A stretch of DNA of 64,000 nucleotides from an uncultured Prochlorococcus sp. (GTDB lineage: Bacteria; Cyanobacteriota; Cyanobacteriia; PCC-6307; Cyanobiaceae): assembly GCA_902572075.1 (NCBI GenBank), contig CACGER010000004.1, positions 1 through 64,000 on the forward strand. The letters are read 5' to 3'. Position 1 is the first letter of the stretch. Each line of letters begins with the position of its first letter. Below, in pieces: positions 16,856 to 25,285 of the stretch. The notes below the pieces were generated by a model. It was not told the DNA's origin, made no database searches, and saw nothing but the letters and a program-made list of their open reading frames with translations. Made by a program: the position numbers and the translations under genes.

Positions 16856-17170
16856 CTATGAAATATGTGTATGCAATGCAAGTTTTATAAGCCCTTGCTG
16901 ACCGACTAATATTTCTCTTAAAAAGCTTATAATTCCGATCCAAATTACGGGTCCAACATCAACGCCTCCAATAGGAGGGATTAGTTTTCTTGTTAAATTA
17001 AGAATATAGCTTGATGGTATTGAAACTATTAACCATAAACCTTTACTTAAATCAATTTTTGGGTACCAAGTAAGTATTAATCTTATTAGAAAAACTATAG
17101 TTAGATATGAAAGAGAAATTCCTAAACTAATATCTAAAATTTGAAGAGAGTTTACAAGCAAGGAAATCAC
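16856..17170 (-). CDS. YggT-family (Ycf19-like) membrane protein
   Basis: The 104-residue protein starts at GTG 17170. It has two hydrophobic spans separated by the family signature: LIRLILTWYPKIDLSKG, then SSYILNLTRKLIPPIGGVD and a second span from DVGPVIWIGIISFL. YggT/Ycf19 proteins are found across bacteria and in plastids; plastid and cyanobacterial homologues have been tied to heme attachment to cytochrome b6 (CCB3) or to nucleoid distribution. Which of these applies here is not decided by the sequence. Confidence 0.88.
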   Translation of the reverse strand: MISLLVNSLQILDISLGISLSYLTIVFLIRLILTWYPKIDLSKGLWLIVSIPSSYILNLTRKLIPPIGGVDVGPVIWIGIISFLREILVGQQGLIKLALHTHIS

Positions 17171-17201
17171 AATTATTTAATTCATCTTAATAAATAACCC
17201 A

Positions 17202-17229
17202 TTGAAACGTATTTAATTCGTATTATAAA
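17202..17229 (+). promoter_or_regulatory. Likely psbX promoter
   Basis: TTGAAA (17202-17207), a 16-base spacer and TATAAA (17224-17229) lie 22 bases before the psbX GTG. This spacing and composition fit a sigma-70-type housekeeping promoter with a short leader. Confidence 0.45.
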
Positions 17230-17251
17230 TTGAGAATTTAATATTTAAAAA

Positions 17252-17437
17252 GTGTTTCAAATCTCAAATTTATTACTAGCCGCAGATTTCTCTGCTGAAG
17301 TTGCAAATAATTCCGCAGTGGGAATGATTGGTAGTTTTATTGCTGCTGCCTTACTTATCGTTATTCCAGCCACTGCATTTTTGATTTTTGTCAGCCAGAA
17401 AGATTCCCTCGATCGTACTTCTGCTGGAAGACGCTAG
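17252..17437 (+). CDS. psbX: Photosystem II protein PsbX
   Basis: The 61-residue product (GTG 17252) has one transmembrane helix, [20 protein letters not shown] (residues 24-43), followed by [18 protein letters not shown]. The PsbX helix and the VSQKD-L-R tail are characteristic. PsbX is a peripheral small subunit of PSII, linked to plastoquinone exchange near the QB site. The N-terminal 20 residues are longer than in freshwater PsbX, as in other picocyanobacteria. ycf66 follows 78 bases later. Confidence 0.93.
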   Translation: MFQISNLLLAADFSAEVANNSAVGMIGSFIAAALLIVIPATAFLIFVSQKDSLDRTSAGRR

Positions 17438-17515
17438 TTTTTGTAAAAGTTTTAAGTACACTATATATAGGGGATATAAGTAACCCTTTAAAAAATAAAT
17501 TTTTGGAGAAAGAAT

Positions 17516-18445
17516 GTGGTCAATGCTAGTCTCAATTGGGCAAGTATTGTTGGTATAGTTCTCGCGGTATGTGGAGGAGGCCTTTATTTTTTGAGGTCCT
17601 TTAAGCCTGCCTTGGCGCGGGATTATGATGTTTTCTTCGCAGCAATTGGACTTTTGTGCGGAGGAATATTATTTTTTCAAGGCTGGAGGTTAGATCCTAT
17701 CCTTCAGTTTGGTCAGTTTTTATTAGCAGGAACTACAGTTTTTTTCGCATATGAAAGTGTGCGATTGAGGGGAGTTGCTACTGATCAAGCTAGAAGGTCA
17801 TCTTATTTTGATGATGATCCTATTTCTGATGTTCCAAGGAATTCTAGAGGTCGATTTAATGATGATTATGATAGGTTTGAAGAATCGGAAAGACCATCTA
17901 GAAGATTTAAACCTCAAGAAGATGAATTTGAAGAAGACTTTACGGAGGGGAGATCTCGTAGGAGGAATGTTTCAAGAGCTATACCCTCTGCTGCAGCAAG
18001 TAGAAGTAGGCCATCCGCAAGGGAAATAAGTCAGTTTGAAAATGATGAGCCTTTAAGAAGGAGAAGACAGACTTCTGAAGATAGAAATAGGAAACAACCA
18101 AAAACAAATAACTTTGGTGAAAGAAGAAATTTATCTCGCGATGAAGTTAAAACAGGCTCAAGACCCAGAATGAATCGTAGAGTTTCTAGACAAGATAATA
18201 TCTCTTCTCCTGCTGATTCTTCTCCATTAAGAAAGAAACCTACTAGATCCCCTATTAGGCAGCAAACTTCAACTGCTCAAGTAGAAGATGCTTCATTTAA
18301 AGAAGCTAATCAAGCCAAAAAATCAAGTGAGAGTCGTAGAGCAAGCTCTTCAGCTAGATCAAGTTCAAAAAATCAAAATAGTAGATATAACGTTGGAACA
18401 AACAAGAAAAAACCTAGAGATAACAGTTCTAGATTTGATGATTAA
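17516..18445 (+). CDS. ycf66: Ycf66-family membrane protein
   Basis: The 309-residue product starts at GTG 17516, with GGAG seven bases upstream as Shine-Dalgarno sequence. An out-of-frame ATG overlaps it at 17514. Three hydrophobic spans fill about residues 9-28, 38-54 and 66-83 (the Ycf66 domain, with LARDYDVFFAAIGLLCGGIL). A long, basic, Arg/Ser-rich disordered tail fills the rest. Ycf66 is found in cyanobacteria and some plastids and its function is unknown. Its place between psbX and an hli gene fits a thylakoid role but does not prove it. The hli gene is convergent and its stop abuts this stop. Confidence 0.9.
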   Translation: MVNASLNWASIVGIVLAVCGGGLYFLRSFKPALARDYDVFFAAIGLLCGGILFFQGWRLDPILQFGQFLLAGTTVFFAYESVRLRGVATDQARRSSYFDDDPISDVPRNSRGRFNDDYDRFEESERPSRRFKPQEDEFEEDFTEGRSRRRNVSRAIPSAAASRSRPSAREISQFENDEPLRRRRQTSEDRNRKQPKTNNFGERRNLSRDEVKTGSRPRMNRRVSRQDNISSPADSSPLRKKPTRSPIRQQTSTAQVEDASFKEANQAKKSSESRRASSSARSSSKNQNSRYNVGTNKKKPRDNSSRFDD

Positions 18446-18721
18446 TTATAGGATTCCTGCCCATTTTAAAAACGATTGTTTACTCAATAGTTCAATTAAT
18501 ATTATTGAAAGAAAGCCAATCATTGCAAATCTTCCGTTAGTTTTTTCAGAATAACTACTCCATCCAAATTTATATTCATCTTTAATTTCTATCGATTTTT
18601 CATCTAATTGGTTATCTCCAATTTGTTCATTGATATAATTTGGATCTTTCTGCTGTTCTATAAAACTCTCATTCTCTAAATTAGTGACTTCTGAGTTAGT
18701 TTGTTCTTCTTTCGAATTCAT
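18446..18721 (-). CDS. hli: High-light-inducible protein with acidic N-terminal extension
   Basis: This is a 91-residue chlorophyll a/b-binding-like protein. The C-terminal 40 residues contain the Hli/CAB helix with the E-x-x-N-G-R-x-A-M-x-G signature (EKTNGRFAMIGFLSIILIEL). Glu and Asn are the expected chlorophyll ligands. The first about 50 residues are acidic and polar, with no transit or signal peptide. Hli proteins protect PSII and chlorophyll-synthesis intermediates under light stress. The ABC transporter gene lies 8 bases upstream on the same strand, so they may be co-transcribed. Confidence 0.93.
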   Translation of the reverse strand: MNSKEEQTNSEVTNLENESFIEQQKDPNYINEQIGDNQLDEKSIEIKDEYKFGWSSYSEKTNGRFAMIGFLSIILIELLSKQSFLKWAGIL

Positions 18722-18729
18722 TTTTTTTG

Positions 18730-20712
18730 TTAATCCTTAAAATTATACTTATCAGACGTCAATAATTTCCAGTCTCCCTGTCCATTTAATTCTAGAATAT
18801 TCTCGTGAAAATCTTTCAAGCTAGGTCTATGTCCAACACTTATAAGAGAAAGTTCTCTTTCCTTAAGTAAACTATATAGTTTTTTTTCAGTATTAATATC
18901 TAAAGCACTTGTTGCTTCATCAAGCACTGCAAATCTTGGAGAATTTAGTAAGAGTCTGGCAAAAGCTAATCTTTGTTGCTCGCCTAAGGAAAGAATTCGT
19001 GGCCAATCTTGTTTGATATCAAGATTAGGATACCGATCCACTAAAGTTTTTAAATTTACTTCATGAAGTACAGAAGTAAGATGTTCATCACTAAATTTCT
19101 TGACTTCTGTTGGATAACATAATTGTTCCCTTAAAGAACCAAGTAGCATATATGGTTTTTGAGGTATGAATAATAATTCCCCAATTTTTGGTTTTTTAAT
19201 TACTCCCTGATCGGGTTCCCATAATCCACTAATCATTCTTAGTAAAGATGTTTTCCCGCATCCAGATGGTCCTACTACCAAAAGTGATTGATTATTTTCG
19301 ATGCTCAAATTTAAATTTTTAATTATTGTTTTATTTGATCCTGGTGGGCAAAGGTCAGCATTATTAATAAGAATTGAGGGGTAATCTGAAATAACGTTTT
19401 GATTGCTTTTTGGGTTGGTTTGACTAATAGATTCAACTTTTGATTGGAATCCTTCTAATCTGCCAATACCAGCAGTAAATTTTGCAAGTTCTTCGATTTG
19501 ATTAACAATGAAAAATAACGAACCTTCAACCATTCCAAATGCAAAGCTTGCCTGAATAAAGCGTCCATAATCAATATCACCTTTAAAGTAAGGGATTGCC
19601 ATTATTAAATATGGAAAGAAATTTCCAGCATAATTAATGGATCTTCTCATGACATCTATTATTACTCTCCATATAATCAGTAAATTAAAGTTTCTCACCA
19701 CTTCTCCTAAGCGTCTTTCAGTTTCACTTTGCTCAGGATTCTCCCCAGAGTAAAAGGCTATTGATTCAGCATTATCTCGAATATGTACTAAGCCATATCG
19801 AAAATCTGCTTCATATCTGAGTTGATCAAAGTCAATCTTTACAAGATTTTTTCCAGCAATTAAGAGGATAGAAGTTGCAAATGCGGCGTAACCAAATAAA
19901 GAAAAAGTAAGTGTTGTACTAATACTCCATAAAATAAGAATATTAAGTGAAAATGTTAGTAGGGCATCAAAAATACCTAACGTGAAAGAGAGACTTTGTC
20001 CGGTAAAAGCTCGGGTATCATCTGTGATTCTTTGATCGGGATTATCTACATCTGTTTGTTCTTCATCATTTGGATTTAACTGGTAATAAGCTTTATTAGT
20101 CATATAATCTTTGACTAGACTTTTTGAAAGCCATTCTCTCCAAATTATTCCTAACTTATATGTAAAAAATATTTGGGAAACCCGTATTGGTAGAGCCACA
20201 GCGAAACAACAAGCGTAAATCCCCAATATCCGATAAAATCCATCTTCTTGTTTTTCTACTAAAGCATTTGTTAAATCTCTTGCAATGAATCCAATACCTG
20301 CGTTTATTCCGTTTACAGCTAAAAGCATTAATACAATTATCGCAAGGAATAACCAATGTAACCATCTACGGTTTTTTAATTGACGTCTTAAGCTAAAAAA
20401 GCTTCCTGATCCAATTAGAAATAATGCAGAGAAAAGTAATCCCCAACTCCCAGCCCAAATTGAATTAACAGTACTTACTACACCTCCGAAATACTTTTCA
20501 AGAAAAATTGGTTGAAAGCTTTCAAAAAAACTTATTATTCCTGTAAGACCAACAAGTACTACTCCACCAACACAAAATAAAAGAGAAATCAAAAGCCATA
20601 TGAATTGGAATCCATTACATTGATCTATGGGAAGAAAAAACGGCTGAGATAGCCTCCTTAATTTTTGTAATTGATACAGTATTTTGGATTTATTATTAAC
20701 TGCTTTATTCAT
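18730..20712 (-). CDS. SbmA/BacA/YddA-type ABC transporter (membrane domain fused to ATPase)
   Basis: The 660-residue half-transporter starts at ATG 20712. About residues 30-410 form the ABC_membrane_2 type transmembrane domain with six predicted spans, including the EEQTDVDNPDQRITDD segment typical of ABCD/YddA proteins. The ATPase follows with Walker A GPSGCGKTS, a variant signature LSLGEQQRL (canonical LSGGQ) and Walker B FAVLDEATSALD, then the H-loop SVGHRP. It should dimerise. Relatives move long-chain acyl-CoA, peptides or cobalamin; the substrate here is unknown. It is followed by the hli gene after 8 bases. Confidence 0.9.
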   Translation of the reverse strand: MNKAVNNKSKILYQLQKLRRLSQPFFLPIDQCNGFQFIWLLISLLFCVGGVVLVGLTGIISFFESFQPIFLEKYFGGVVSTVNSIWAGSWGLLFSALFLIGSGSFFSLRRQLKNRRWLHWLFLAIIVLMLLAVNGINAGIGFIARDLTNALVEKQEDGFYRILGIYACCFAVALPIRVSQIFFTYKLGIIWREWLSKSLVKDYMTNKAYYQLNPNDEEQTDVDNPDQRITDDTRAFTGQSLSFTLGIFDALLTFSLNILILWSISTTLTFSLFGYAAFATSILLIAGKNLVKIDFDQLRYEADFRYGLVHIRDNAESIAFYSGENPEQSETERRLGEVVRNFNLLIIWRVIIDVMRRSINYAGNFFPYLIMAIPYFKGDIDYGRFIQASFAFGMVEGSLFFIVNQIEELAKFTAGIGRLEGFQSKVESISQTNPKSNQNVISDYPSILINNADLCPPGSNKTIIKNLNLSIENNQSLLVVGPSGCGKTSLLRMISGLWEPDQGVIKKPKIGELLFIPQKPYMLLGSLREQLCYPTEVKKFSDEHLTSVLHEVNLKTLVDRYPNLDIKQDWPRILSLGEQQRLAFARLLLNSPRFAVLDEATSALDINTEKKLYSLLKERELSLISVGHRPSLKDFHENILELNGQGDWKLLTSDKYNFKD

Positions 20713-20754
20713 TACTCGACTAGTGTCATGAAATAAATTATAACTTTTAGCAGT

Positions 20755-21033
20755 CTATTGACTAAAGCCAATAAATGAAAGTACCCAGTCAGGTAAATTC
20801 AAGTAATTCAAAATTGTTGCATCAAATTCGTGAACTTTTGGAAAAGATTTGTCTAATGCCCACCATAGTAGAAAAGGTAAATTAAATAAAATTTGTAATT
20901 GCCATTTATAAGTTAAAACGTTCCAAATTTTTATTAACTTAGTTTTGAGTGAATCATCTAGCTCTTCCCAATTTTTTGAAATTAAATTTAATAAATTTTT
21001 AGATTCTGTATTTAAGGACTCTGGAGTATTCAT
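20755..21033 (-). CDS. Conserved hypothetical protein, 92 residues
   Basis: ATG 21033. The N-terminal half is a predicted charged helix (ESKNLLNLISKNWEELDDSL), followed by WQLQILFNLPFLLWWALDKS, a Trp-rich hydrophobic patch, and DWVLSFIGFSQ at the end. It could be membrane-associated. I do not recognise a family. It lies 42 bases upstream of the ABC transporter gene on the same strand, suggesting an operon with it. Confidence 0.75.
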   Translation of the reverse strand: MNTPESLNTESKNLLNLISKNWEELDDSLKTKLIKIWNVLTYKWQLQILFNLPFLLWWALDKSFPKVHEFDATILNYLNLPDWVLSFIGFSQ

Positions 21034-21079
21034 TTTGTTTTTATTTATTTATAACCCATTAATATTTCTTTCGAGAGTT

Positions 21080-21421
21080 TTAACCTGGAGGCCAGTTCAT
21101 TTTTCTTCCAGATAAAAAATGAATATGCAAATGAAAAACTGTTTGTCCAGATTCTGCTCCAGTGTTAATTACTGTTCTCCAATTAGTTAAATTTTTTGAT
21201 TTAGCTATTTTGCTACCAACAAAAAGTAAATGCCCTAATAAATTTGCATCTTGCTCAATACACTCTAATAAACTGATTATTGGCTTTTTAGGAATCACTA
21301 AAAAATGTACTGGAGCTTGTGCCTGGATATCATTAAACGCAATACAAAACTTATCTTCATAAAGCTTATCGCAGGGTATTTCTTCATTAATTATTTTTTG
21401 AAATATTGTTGTTTCAGTCAT
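21080..21421 (-). CDS. HIT-family nucleotide hydrolase (HinT-like)
   Basis: The 113-residue protein (ATG 21421) carries the histidine-triad motif HLHIHFL near residues 96-102 and the N-terminal HinT signature IFQKIINEEIPCDKLYEDKF. HinT-type enzymes hydrolyse purine nucleotide phosphoramidates. The length is normal. The last His of the classical H-x-H-x-H-x-x triad is followed by LSGRKMNWPPG, as in bacterial HinT. Only 4 bases separate it from the upstream def stop. Confidence 0.93.
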   Translation of the reverse strand: MTETTIFQKIINEEIPCDKLYEDKFCIAFNDIQAQAPVHFLVIPKKPIISLLECIEQDANLLGHLLFVGSKIAKSKNLTNWRTVINTGAESGQTVFHLHIHFLSGRKMNWPPG

Positions 21422-21425
21422 TAAA

Positions 21426-22031
21426 TTAATTAATTGAGATAACGTCTTTTTCGTTAAACCCTTCTTTTAAAAGTTCTTTGTTCAAATCATCTTTTGATGT
21501 AACTCTATCTACAAATAATATTCCATTTAAGTGATCCATTTCGTGTTGAATACACCTTGCTAGAAGTCCATCTGCTTTCATTTTACGTGGTCGTCCCATT
21601 TCATCTCTAAATTTTAATTTTATAGTTGATGGTCTTACTACATTTAAATAGACGCCAGGTATACTCAAGCAGCCTTCTTCGTATGAATTAAGAGTTGTTC
21701 CAAAGTCTGTAATTTCTGGATTGATTAATATTAAAGGTTCTGCTGCTGAATCTTCAAAATTTACGTCTATGACAAGAAGCTCTTTGTTGATTCCAATTTG
21801 TGGTGCAGCAAGTCCAATTCCTTTAGCTGCATACATGCTTTGAAGCATTTCTCTAGAAAGTTTTCTTATCGATTCGTCAACTTTAGTTATTCTTTTGGAA
21901 TTTTGTCTTAATACATCATCACCAAGTTTATATATGTCTAGAGATGGCTTACCTGGTTGTTCTTTGGCAATTTTTTCTGCGTTTCCATTTGTTCTTGACT
22001 TTTTTGCAAGTTGTGAAAAATGGTTTGCCAC
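21426..22031 (-). CDS. def: Peptide deformylase
   Basis: Def removes the formyl group from nascent N-terminal methionine. The 201-residue product starts at GTG 22031. All three motifs are present: GIGLAAPQIG, EGCLSIPG and QHEMDHLNG, giving the Cys and two His metal ligands and the catalytic Glu (written here as Q-HEMDH). An N-terminal extension of about 30 residues precedes the DIYKLGDDVLRQ start of the core. It heads a def/HIT pair and is divergent from the S9 peptidase gene with 78 bases between. Confidence 0.97.
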   Translation of the reverse strand: MANHFSQLAKKSRTNGNAEKIAKEQPGKPSLDIYKLGDDVLRQNSKRITKVDESIRKLSREMLQSMYAAKGIGLAAPQIGINKELLVIDVNFEDSAAEPLILINPEITDFGTTLNSYEEGCLSIPGVYLNVVRPSTIKLKFRDEMGRPRKMKADGLLARCIQHEMDHLNGILFVDRVTSKDDLNKELLKEGFNEKDVISIN

Positions 22032-22109
22032 GTTAAAAAAAGGTTTTTACTCAAGAGTTAGCTATAAAAATACTAGCACTTTAATTTCCATTCTTTATAG
22101 TTTTTTTAA

Positions 22110-24035
22110 ATGAGTAATGATGATCAGTTAAAAGTTAGGCAAACTGTATCTAAAAAAAAATCTTTTAAGGAATTAACTATTGTTAGGGATATCATTTTTT
22201 GGATTGATCTTGTTGGTGAAGGTCAAAATGAAAATGCTATTTTTGCAAGACCATTTAATGAAAAAGAGGCGTTTCCTCAGAAATTAACAAGTAAAAAATG
22301 TAATATTAAAAATAACTTTCATGGATATGGTGGTAAATCTTATAAATGTATATATTTAAAAAATAATTTTTATTTGATATGGATAGATCAGATTACCAAC
22401 GCAGTATGGTTTCAAATTTTTAAAGAGGAAGCACCTAATCATAGAAGTCAAAAAAGATATCTTGATTCAGTTCAAGAACCGAGACAACTATCGAAATCAA
22501 TTGATGGAAATTTTGATTCCTCATTTGTTATTTCTCAAAAAAATTTTTTGTATGGAATTTGTGAAATAAATAATAGAGATTACTTATTTTCTTTAAACTT
22601 AAAAAAAACTAAGCAAGATATTTACCGAATAAAAAAATTTAAAAATTTCGCTGGCGAATTATCTTCTAATACTTCTGTTAGCGTACTTTCTTGGGTCGAG
22701 TGGGATTCTCCATACATGCCCTGGGAGAAAAATGATCTTTGTTTTGCTCAAATTAACTTAGATGGAGAGATAACAAAAATAAAAAAATTCTCAGATAAGC
22801 TGATTAATGCCAAAAAAAACGTTTCTTTTTTTCAACCTTATTGGATAAGTGAAACTCTTTTATTATGTTCTGAAGATAGTTCTGGATGGTGGAACTTATT
22901 GTTTTTAGATGCTAGTAAAATTGAGAATATTTTTATTAAAAAAAGAGTAGAGAGAAATTTTGTTGAATATGGAGTACCTCAGTGGGTCTCGGGAATAACA
23001 TTTTTTGCAGGGGACATAAAAGATTTATTTTGTTTAGCAAAAAAAGAAAATAATTTAGTAGTTGAACAATATAAAGATCTTCAATTCGTTAAAGAATTTT
23101 CTACTCCTTTTACTTCAATAAGTAATTTTAGTGTTTTTGAGAAGAAAGTAGTTTTGAAAGGTAATGGATCTGATTTTCTTGGAAATTTAATTGAAATTGA
23201 TTGTAAAAAGGAAGTTTTATCAAATGTTTTTGAGGAAATAAATGCTGAATATGTAGAAGATTATTCAAAACCTGAATCTTTTTGGTTTAAAGGTTTTGAA
23301 GATAAATCTACTCATTCTTTTTTATATAAGCCGCTTGTTGAAAAATTTAGAAAACCACCGCTTTTTGTTAGAGCTCATAGTGGACCAACTTCATATTTTG
23401 ATGGATCATATAATTCTGAAGTGCAATATTGGACGTCGAAAGGTTTTTTTGTTGCTGAAGTTAATTATGGAGGATCATCGGGATTTGGCAAAGCATATAG
23501 AGAGAGGTTGAATTATAAATGGGGTATTGTCGATTCTTATGATTGCAAAGCACTAGCTCTTGAATTGATTAAATCAAATCAAGTAGATAGTGAAAAAGTG
23601 GTAATTTTTGGGAATAGTGCTGGTGGGTTAACTGCCCTGAATTGTTTATTATATGGGTCTATTTTTACAGCAGCAATTTGTAAATATCCTGTTATTGATT
23701 TGAGGGATATTCATTACAACACACATAGGTTTGAAAAAGATTATTTAAATTCTTTGGTAGGAAATTATGAAAAAAATTATGAAGATTATATAAATAGATC
23801 ACCGATAAATTACATTAATAAAATAAAAAAACCTATCTTATTGTTTCATGGAAAAAAAGATATAGTTATCTCTTATAAACAAACTTTAAAAATTCAAGAA
23901 ATTTTGATTCAGAATAATAAATATTCAGAAGTTATTTTTTTTGATAATGAAGGGCATGGGTTTAGAAATATTGAAAATAAAGAAGTAGTAATGCAAAAAT
24001 CTCAGGAATTTTTAAAAAATGCTTTGAATATTTAA
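22110..24035 (+). CDS. Prolyl-oligopeptidase-family (S9) serine peptidase
   Basis: The 641-residue protein (ATG 22110) has an N-terminal beta-propeller-like part (about 1-390) and a C-terminal alpha/beta hydrolase. The catalytic triad is visible as Ser503 in FGNSAGG, Asp584 in HGKKDIV and His616 in NEGHGF. No signal peptide is seen, so it should be cytoplasmic. Family members are dipeptidyl or acylaminoacyl peptidases; the precise specificity is not readable. The 3' end overlaps the convergent sufS by 4 bases. Confidence 0.92.
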   Translation: MSNDDQLKVRQTVSKKKSFKELTIVRDIIFWIDLVGEGQNENAIFARPFNEKEAFPQKLTSKKCNIKNNFHGYGGKSYKCIYLKNNFYLIWIDQITNAVWFQIFKEEAPNHRSQKRYLDSVQEPRQLSKSIDGNFDSSFVISQKNFLYGICEINNRDYLFSLNLKKTKQDIYRIKKFKNFAGELSSNTSVSVLSWVEWDSPYMPWEKNDLCFAQINLDGEITKIKKFSDKLINAKKNVSFFQPYWISETLLLCSEDSSGWWNLLFLDASKIENIFIKKRVERNFVEYGVPQWVSGITFFAGDIKDLFCLAKKENNLVVEQYKDLQFVKEFSTPFTSISNFSVFEKKVVLKGNGSDFLGNLIEIDCKKEVLSNVFEEINAEYVEDYSKPESFWFKGFEDKSTHSFLYKPLVEKFRKPPLFVRAHSGPTSYFDGSYNSEVQYWTSKGFFVAEVNYGGSSGFGKAYRERLNYKWGIVDSYDCKALALELIKSNQVDSEKVVIFGNSAGGLTALNCLLYGSIFTAAICKYPVIDLRDIHYNTHRFEKDYLNSLVGNYEKNYEDYINRSPINYINKIKKPILLFHGKKDIVISYKQTLKIQEILIQNNKYSEVIFFDNEGHGFRNIENKEVVMQKSQEFLKNALNI

Positions 24036-25285
24036 GAATTGATTTTTAGAAAATCAATAGTATCTTTTAATTTTTCTATAAACATATCAATTTCTTCCTT
24101 ATTGGTTGTGAAATTCATACTGATTCTAGCTGTTGATTTAATTCCAATGTATCTGTGAAGAGGTTGACAGCAATGGTGACCACTTCTGATGCAAATTCCT
24201 TTTGAATCAAGAATTTCAGCAATATCATTAGAATGTATATTTTTTAGATAAAAGGTGGCAAGTGAGGCTCTGTCTGGATCTATCTCCGGCGATGGACCTA
24301 TAATTTCAATATTTTCTATTTGATTTAATTTTTCAAATAAATATTTAGTAATAGTCTTTTCATATTCATGAATTTCATTCAATCCAATATTGTTAATATA
24401 ATTAATTGCTTCTGCAAGACCTATTGCTTCTGCAATGGCTGGAGTTCCAGCTTCAAATTTGTGTGGTAGGTCTGCCCAAGTACTTGTCTCTTCAAAAACA
24501 TCTTGAATCATTTCGCCTCCTCCAAAGAGAGGAGGAATTTTTTCTAGGATTTCTTTTCTTGACCAAAGGAAACCAATACCTGTAGGACCGCATAGTTTAT
24601 GTCCTGATCCAGCTAAAAAATCTATATTAAGATCAATCACATCCAGTTTTTGATGAGCCAAACTTTGGCATGCATCTATTAAAACTAAAGAATTTTTTTG
24701 TTTAGCTAATTTAGTTATTTCTTTAATTGGATTACAGCAACCTAGAGTATTACTAACGTGAACTAGGCTAACAAGTTTAGTTTTAGATGTTAGTTTTGAT
24801 TTAAAGTCATCTATATCTAATTTCCCATCTTTATCTATACCTATAAATTTTAATTTGCATTTATTTTTTGCTGCAACCATTTGCCATGGAACAATATTGC
24901 TATGATGCTCCATTATTGATAAGAGAATTTCATCGTTTTCTTTTAATGTATATTCGCCCCATGATCTAGCTACCAAATTGATTGCCTCAGTAGCATTTCT
25001 TGTGAAAATAATTTCTTTTGCTGAATTCGCTTTTATATATTTGCTAATTAAATATCTTGCATTTTCAAATTCTTCTGTCGCTTTAGCACTTAATTGATGT
25101 GCGCCTCTATGTACATTGGCATTAAAGTTTCTATAGTATTCATTAATTTTTTCTAAGACTTGTATTGGTTTTTGAGTGGTTGCAGCATGGTCTAAATAAA
25201 TAATTTGCTCACTACTTTTTAAGTTCTTATTTAAAAGAGGAAAGTCTTTCTTTGTTATTTCAGGAAAATTTTGAATTGTTTCCAT
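24032..25285 (-). CDS. sufS: Cysteine desulfurase SufS
   Basis: SufS takes sulfur from cysteine for Fe-S cluster assembly. The 417-residue PLP enzyme has the Schiff-base lysine Lys230 in GSGHKLCGPTG and the catalytic Cys372 in RSGHHCCQP. The RSGHHC context is the class II (SufS) type. Its ATG overlaps the sufD stop as TAATG, so translation is coupled. It is the last gene of sufBCDS. Confidence 0.97.
   Translation of the reverse strand: METIQNFPEITKKDFPLLNKNLKSSEQIIYLDHAATTQKPIQVLEKINEYYRNFNANVHRGAHQLSAKATEEFENARYLISKYIKANSAKEIIFTRNATEAINLVARSWGEYTLKENDEILLSIMEHHSNIVPWQMVAAKNKCKLKFIGIDKDGKLDIDDFKSKLTSKTKLVSLVHVSNTLGCCNPIKEITKLAKQKNSLVLIDACQSLAHQKLDVIDLNIDFLAGSGHKLCGPTGIGFLWSRKEILEKIPPLFGGGEMIQDVFEETSTWADLPHKFEAGTPAIAEAIGLAEAINYINNIGLNEIHEYEKTITKYLFEKLNQIENIEIIGPSPEIDPDRASLATFYLKNIHSNDIAEILDSKGICIRSGHHCCQPLHRYIGIKSTARISMNFTTNKEEIDMFIEKLKDTIDFLKINS
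24038..24058. terminator. 9-bp perfect hairpin at the sufS / S9 peptidase convergence
   Basis: ATTGATTTT (24038-24046), loop TAG, AAAATCAAT (24050-24058). It lies just after the peptidase stop and inside the last codons of sufS. It is symmetric, so could act in both directions, but has only two C-G pairs and weak T-runs. Confidence 0.3.
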
